Below the pieces are notes generated by a model. That model saw only the letters and a list, made by a program, of their open reading frames with translations. It was not told where the DNA came from and searched no databases. Positions 5,406 to 9,914 of a stretch of DNA of 9,914 bases are shown here, piece after piece. The DNA is from Clostridia bacterium (GTDB lineage Bacteria > Bacillota > Clostridia > Oscillospirales > CAG-272), in NCBI GenBank assembly GCA_017612495.1, contig JAGAFQ010000051.1:1-9914 (forward strand), written 5' to 3'. A program made the position numbers and the translations under genes. Positions within the stretch are counted from its first letter, which is position 1. Each line of letters opens with the position of its first letter.

Positions 5406-6497
5406 ATGGAACACACGTTGAATTATAATGATTTCAGAAAGAAAACAAAAAAGCTGAAGGTCGGCAATACGTATATCGGCGGAGACAGTAATATTGCAAT
5501 ACAGTCGATGACGAACACCGATCCGCACGACCTTTTGGCAACTTTGAATCAAGTCTTGTCCCTTCAAAACGCCGGCTGCGATATCGTAAGGCTCACAGCC
5601 CCCGATATGGAGTCGGCGCACGTTATCGGAAAGGTCAGAGAAAATCCCGACGTTAAAATACCGCTTGTTGCCGATATACATTTTGATTACCGCATAGCGC
5701 TCGAATGCGCCGCGTGCGGAGTTGACAAGATCAGAATAAACCCCGGCAATATCGGAGATAAAGATCGCGTGCGCGCCGTCGTCAATGCCTGCCGCGAAAA
5801 GAAGATACCCATAAGGATCGGTGTCAACGGCGGCTCTCTCGAAAAGGAAATTTTAGCCGAATTCGGCGCGCCGACACCGAAAGCGCTTGCGAAAAGCGCG
5901 ATGGGACACGTCAAGATCCTTGAAGAGCTCGATTTTACCGATATCGTCATTTCTGTCAAGTCATCATCGGTCTACAACGTCATAAAGGCAAACGAACTGC
6001 TTTCGGATATGTGCGATTATCCTTTGCACATCGGCATTACCGAGGGCGGCGGCGAAAAGAACGGCACCTTAAAGGCGTCGGCTGTATTGGGTTCGCTTTT
6101 GATGAACGGCATCGGCGATACGTTAAGAGTATCTTTGACTGCCGATCCCGAAAAAGAGATCAAATGCGCAAAGGATATACTCAAATCTTTGGGCTTTGCC
6201 AAAAGCGGCATCAACATCATATCCTGTCCGACTTGCGGCAGGACGAAGATCGACCTTTTCGCTCTTGAAAGTCAATTTGAAAAATATGCCGAAAATCTGA
6301 AGACCGATAAACACATAACAGTCGCCATTATGGGCTGTGCCGTGAACGGCCCCGGTGAAGCAAGTCAAGCCGATATCGGCATCGCGGGCGGAATTGGCGA
6401 ATATCTTCTTTTCAAGAAAGGCGAGATAATCGGCAAGGTTCCCGCAGATTTTGCGCTTGATGCTTTGATTTCGGAAACGGAAAAACTCATAAAGTAA
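5406..6497 (+). CDS. ispG: 4-hydroxy-3-methylbut-2-en-1-yl diphosphate synthase, IspG/GcpE
   Basis: The protein has 363 residues, the standard short bacterial form without the plant insert. It reductively opens methylerythritol cyclodiphosphate to HMBPP using a [4Fe-4S] cluster, the penultimate MEP step. The TIM-barrel half starts with IQSMTNTD (32-39) and contains LVADIHFDYRIALECA (about 86-101), IRINPGNIG (108-116) and IRIGVNGGSL (136-145). The C-terminal half carries the cluster ligands: CPTCGR with Cys274 and Cys277, then GCAVNGPGEA with Cys311 and Glu318. Spacing matches the known three-cysteine plus glutamate cluster. The ribosome binding site is weak: only GGGTGAT just before the ATG, with no GGAGG. 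The gene sits where Bacillus has proS, so dxr, uppS and ispG, all isoprenoid genes, share this operon. Electron donors (flavodoxin or ferredoxin) are not in the window. Confidence 0.96.
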   Translation: MEHTLNYNDFRKKTKKLKVGNTYIGGDSNIAIQSMTNTDPHDLLATLNQVLSLQNAGCDIVRLTAPDMESAHVIGKVRENPDVKIPLVADIHFDYRIALECAACGVDKIRINPGNIGDKDRVRAVVNACREKKIPIRIGVNGGSLEKEILAEFGAPTPKALAKSAMGHVKILEELDFTDIVISVKSSSVYNVIKANELLSDMCDYPLHIGITEGGGEKNGTLKASAVLGSLLMNGIGDTLRVSLTADPEKEIKCAKDILKSLGFAKSGINIISCPTCGRTKIDLFALESQFEKYAENLKTDKHITVAIMGCAVNGPGEASQADIGIAGGIGEYLLFKKGEIIGKVPADFALDALISETEKLIK

Positions 6498-6507
6498 GGA
6501 ATTGCAA

Positions 6508-9500
6508 ATGAAAACACTGTCAGAATTATTTCAAAAATACGAGGCCGAGCTTGACGAAAGAGCCATACTCGATATGGGCGTCGTCACGTCTACCCGTTAT
6601 GATAAAGAAGCGAGGATCGTCCATACCGAGGCGGATTTTGCTTCTCTTATCGAAAAGAATAAACTGCGCGCACTTGAAGCACATATAGCCAAGGCTTATG
6701 AGCTGAAATCTTTGCGCATTTTTCCGCATTATGACAGTGCTTTGTTTTCTGAAGATTATGTGCCCGAAGTGCTCGACGAGGCAAAATACGTCGGCGCGAT
6801 AACACGCGGCTTTTTTTGCGAATATTCGGCGAGTCTGCACGATAACATTCTTAATATCACCACAAGTGTTACAAACGGCGGAATTGAGCTTATGTATAAG
6901 GCTGAAACAAACCGTGTCATTTCCGACATCATCCGCCGTGAATTCGGTATCGATGTAACGGTGAATATAATCCGAAATTCCGAATATTCATTTGACTTTG
7001 AAGAGCACAATAAAGAAAGGCTTAATGCCATCATCAGTCAAGAGACGGAATATGCAAAGCAGAGATCGCAGAGCGAAGAAACTGACGGCGATGAAGAAGA
7101 GAAGATCGAACTCAAAAAAGTCACGACGCTCTATTCGGGCGACGTTACGAACACTTTTGACGGAATAAGCGTTTATAATATCGGCTTTCTGAAATTCGAC
7201 GTCGGCGAGCCTACGCTTATTTACGGCGAAGATTTTTCTATCGAAGAGCCGATACCTATCCGTGGTCTTTATAAACAGAATATCAGAACGGTAGTGCTCG
7301 GACGTGTTGTCGACATAGCATCAAACCCCTCTCGCTCCGGTAAAGTGTCTTATACGATCGCGATAAGCGATAAAGATGCTTCGATCAATTTGAAACTCTA
7401 TCTCAGTGCCGATGACGCGACTGTTGAAGATAATTTCAAAAACGGTATGGCAGTTGCCGTGTTCGGCTCGACCCGCCTTGAAAGAATGAAAGACGGCACG
7501 ACGGGAGATATCTATTTTGACCCCAAGAGCATATATAAGATCAAACTCGTACCGAGAGTCGATAATGCCGCCAAAAAGCGCGTAGAGCTCCATTTTCACA
7601 CCAATATGAGCGCTATGGATGCAATAACGACACCCGAAGAGGCAGTAAACACCGCCGCCGATTGGGGACATCCCGCTCTTGCGATAACCGATCACGGCAA
7701 CGTTCAGTCGTTTCCTCTTGCCATGGGCGCCGCAAAAGCGCGCGATTTCAAGCTTTTATACGGTATGGAGGGCTATTTTGTCGATGATACCGCAAAGGCT
7801 GTCTTCGGCGACAAAAACGCGACTTTCGATGCGGAATTCTGCGTCTTTGATATCGAAACAACCGGACTTGACGCCTCTTCTTGCAAAATAACCGAGATCG
7901 GCGCCGTCAACGTAAAAGACGGCAAAATGCTTGAAGAATTCAATATGCTCATCAACCCCGAGATGCCCATTCCCAAGGAGATAACCGAAATAACGGGAAT
8001 TTCCGACGAGACCGTAAAGGACGCCCCGACCATCGCCGAGGTGCTGCCGCAATTTTTCGAGTTCGCAAAAGACCGTATTTTAGTCGCGCATAATGCCAAC
8101 TTCGATACGGGATTTATCAGAAAAGCGGCGGAAGATCTGGGAATCGATTTTTCAAATACATATCTTGACACGCTTTCGATGTCAAAATATTTGGTACCCG
8201 AACTCGGCAAGCATAAGCTTGACACGCTCGCCAAATATTTCAAGCTCGGCGACTTCAATCATCACAGAGCCAGCGACGATGCCGCGATGCTTGCGCAGAT
8301 ATTTTTTAAGCTGACAGACAAGCTTCGTTCGGAGGGTGTCGGCGATATTGAGCAAATGGTCAAGACCATGAGCGAAAAAGCCGATCCGCTTCGTTTGTCG
8401 ACCTATCATATCGTTTTGCTTGCACAAAACAAAACGGGACTTAAAAATCTTTATAAGATCGTATCGGCAAGCTATCTTGATTATTACCGTTCGCACCCGA
8501 GAATACCGAAAAACCTTTTGACAAGATACCGAGAGGGGATCATTGTCGGCTCGGCGTGTGAAGCAGGCGAGCTTTTCAGAGCTATTTTAGACAACAGACC
8601 CGAGAGCGACATTGAACAGATAGCCTCATTTTATGACTATTTGGAAATAATGCCGCTTTCAAACAACCGCTTTTTGGTCGATAACGGCAAGGTCGCAAGC
8701 GAAGAGGAACTTCGCAACATCAACCGCAAGATCGTCGCGCTCGGCAAAAAGCTTTCAAAGCCCGTTGTTGCCACCTGTGATGCGCACTATATGAATAAAG
8801 AAGACGACATCGTGCGCCGCGTCATGCTTTCGGGAATGAAATTCCCCGATGCCGACGCCGAATCGGGTCTTTATATGCGCACGACCGACGAGATGCTTGA
8901 GGAATTTTCTTATCTCGGAGAAGAGACTGCCTATGAGGTTGTCGTAGAAAATACAAACAAGATTGCCGATATGATAGAGAAAATACAGCCTATCCCCGAC
9001 GGCACTTATACGCCTAAAATGGAGGGCGCCGAAGAAGATTTGCAGTCGATGTGCTGGGCACGCGCCCACGATTGGTACGGCGAAGATCTGCCCGAGATCG
9101 TCGAAAGCCGCTTAAAAAGGGAACTTGATTCGATAATTTCAAACGGCTTTGCCGTGCTCTATATGATAGCTCAAAAGCTTGTTTCTTTCAGTGAGAAAAA
9201 CGGTTATCTTGTCGGCTCGCGCGGCTCCGTCGGCTCATCGTTCGTCGCCACAATGGCAGGTATATCGGAGGTAAACCCCTTGCCGCCGCACTATCGCTGC
9301 CCAAAATGCCGCCATTCCGAATTCATAACCGACGGCACTGTCGGCAGCGGCTTTGACTTGCCCGATAAGAAGTGTCCCGATTGCGGTGAAAAGATGATCT
9401 GCGACGGTCACGATATCCCGTTTGAAACCTTTTTGGGCTTCAAGGGAGACAAATCGCCCGATATAGACCTAAACTTTTCCGGCGACGTCCAGGCAAAGGT

Positions 9501-9914
9501 ACACAAATATACCGAAGAACTTTTCGGCGCCGATAACGTTTTCAAGGCGGGAACCATCAGCACGATGGCTGACAAGACCGCATACGGTTTTGTCAAAAAG
9601 TATGTTGAAAGCAAGGGTATGAGCGTCAACCGCGCAGAAATACAAAGACTTGTCAATTCCTGCGTCGGTGTCAAGCGCACGACGGGTCAGCACCCGGGCG
9701 GAATGGTCGTTGTGCCCTCGGATTACGAGGTGTACGACTTCACGCCTGTTCAGCACCCCGCAGATACCGCGGATTCGGAGATTATCACCACCCACTTCAC
9801 ATTCAACTCCCTGCATGATACCATACTCAAGCTCGACGAGCTCGGACACGTTGTCCCCACGCTCTACAAGCACCTCGAAGATTTGACGGGAATGAAGATA
9901 AAAGATGTTCCAAC
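6508..9914 (+). CDS. polC: DNA polymerase III alpha subunit, Gram-positive PolC type (3' end cut by window)
   Basis: The frame is open from ATG 6508 to the window end, 1135 codons of an expected 1440 or so. It is the essential replicative polymerase of Firmicutes, with built-in proofreading. In order: an N-terminal domain (about 1-185), an acidic linker (about 189-197), an OB fold (about 259-350), the first part of the PHP domain starting HFHTNMSAMDA (362-372) and TDHGNVQSFP, then an inserted DEDDh 3'-5' exonuclease from DIETTG (Asp448, Glu450) to HHRASDD (His586, Asp590), and the rest of PHP with VATCDAHYM. The polymerase core follows: GSRGSVGSSF, a zinc ribbon with Cys931, Cys934, Cys956 and Cys959, then SPDIDLNFSG, whose Asp985 and Asp987 correspond to the catalytic aspartates. 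The part beyond the palm (fingers, tail) is off the edge. AAGGA (6496-6500) precedes the ATG by seven bases, 10 bases after ispG. Confidence 0.97.
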   Translation, partial: MKTLSELFQKYEAELDERAILDMGVVTSTRYDKEARIVHTEADFASLIEKNKLRALEAHIAKAYELKSLRIFPHYDSALFSEDYVPEVLDEAKYVGAITRGFFCEYSASLHDNILNITTSVTNGGIELMYKAETNRVISDIIRREFGIDVTVNIIRNSEYSFDFEEHNKERLNAIISQETEYAKQRSQSEETDGDEEEKIELKKVTTLYSGDVTNTFDGISVYNIGFLKFDVGEPTLIYGEDFSIEEPIPIRGLYKQNIRTVVLGRVVDIASNPSRSGKVSYTIAISDKDASINLKLYLSADDATVEDNFKNGMAVAVFGSTRLERMKDGTTGDIYFDPKSIYKIKLVPRVDNAAKKRVELHFHTNMSAMDAITTPEEAVNTAADWGHPALAITDHGNVQSFPLAMGAAKARDFKLLYGMEGYFVDDTAKAVFGDKNATFDAEFCVFDIETTGLDASSCKITEIGAVNVKDGKMLEEFNMLINPEMPIPKEITEITGISDETVKDAPTIAEVLPQFFEFAKDRILVAHNANFDTGFIRKAAEDLGIDFSNTYLDTLSMSKYLVPELGKHKLDTLAKYFKLGDFNHHRASDDAAMLAQIFFKLTDKLRSEGVGDIEQMVKTMSEKADPLRLSTYHIVLLAQNKTGLKNLYKIVSASYLDYYRSHPRIPKNLLTRYREGIIVGSACEAGELFRAILDNRPESDIEQIASFYDYLEIMPLSNNRFLVDNGKVASEEELRNINRKIVALGKKLSKPVVATCDAHYMNKEDDIVRRVMLSGMKFPDADAESGLYMRTTDEMLEEFSYLGEETAYEVVVENTNKIADMIEKIQPIPDGTYTPKMEGAEEDLQSMCWARAHDWYGEDLPEIVESRLKRELDSIISNGFAVLYMIAQKLVSFSEKNGYLVGSRGSVGSSFVATMAGISEVNPLPPHYRCPKCRHSEFITDGTVGSGFDLPDKKCPDCGEKMICDGHDIPFETFLGFKGDKSPDIDLNFSGDVQAKVHKYTEELFGADNVFKAGTISTMADKTAYGFVKKYVESKGMSVNRAEIQRLVNSCVGVKRTTGQHPGGMVVVPSDYEVYDFTPVQHPADTADSEIITTHFTFNSLHDTILKLDELGHVVPTLYKHLEDLTGMKIKDVP

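Noticed and set aside
9298..9384. Four-cysteine zinc ribbon in polC as an inserted foreign domain
   Set aside because: A two-CxxC ribbon before the DIDLNF motif is a standard part of PolC in Firmicutes.

Overview
The window is a Firmicutes housekeeping segment, most likely from a Clostridia-class anaerobe. The order Oscillospirales/Eubacteriales is a guess from sequence flavour. The evidence is the gene order pyrH-frr-uppS-cdsA-dxr-rseP-ispG-polC, the presence of a PolC-type replicative polymerase (a low-GC Gram-positive trait), strong GGAGG ribosome binding sites and sigma-A-like promoters. Bacillus has the same block but carries proS where this window has ispG; ispG in that slot is the usual clostridial arrangement. 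I see no mobile element, CRISPR array, tRNA, rRNA or phage gene.

Layout. Positions 1-67 (minus strand) hold the first 22 codons of a lipoate-protein ligase that runs off the left edge. Positions 68-240 are a divergent intergenic region with one good sigma-A promoter in each direction, two adjacent short palindromes between them, and a strong ribosome binding site for each gene. From 241 to the right edge there are eight plus-strand genes, tightly packed, with junctions from a 4-base overlap to gaps of 71 bases or less: pyrH (UMP kinase), frr (ribosome recycling factor), uppS (undecaprenyl diphosphate synthase), cdsA (CDP-diacylglycerol synthase), dxr (first committed step of the MEP pathway), rseP (site-2 intramembrane protease), ispG (penultimate step of the MEP pathway) and polC (DNA polymerase III alpha, cut off by the window end after 1135 codons). 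The only real gap in the run, 1518-1588 between frr and uppS, contains a hairpin followed by a T-run that looks like an intrinsic terminator or attenuator.

How it works together. pyrH supplies UDP for nucleotide and cell-wall precursors, and frr frees ribosomes after termination. dxr and ispG make isoprenoid precursors, and uppS condenses the resulting units into the C55 lipid carrier for peptidoglycan. cdsA activates phosphatidate for phospholipid synthesis, rseP processes membrane-bound regulators, and polC replicates the chromosome. The unit couples growth, envelope synthesis and replication. All genes look intact, with their catalytic motifs visible.

I did not find a new biological system here. 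The points that merit a second look are regulatory or local: the divergent promoter region with its palindromes, the frr-uppS terminator-like hairpin, an unusual motif in PyrH, and the separation of pyrH from its common partners rpsB-tsf.
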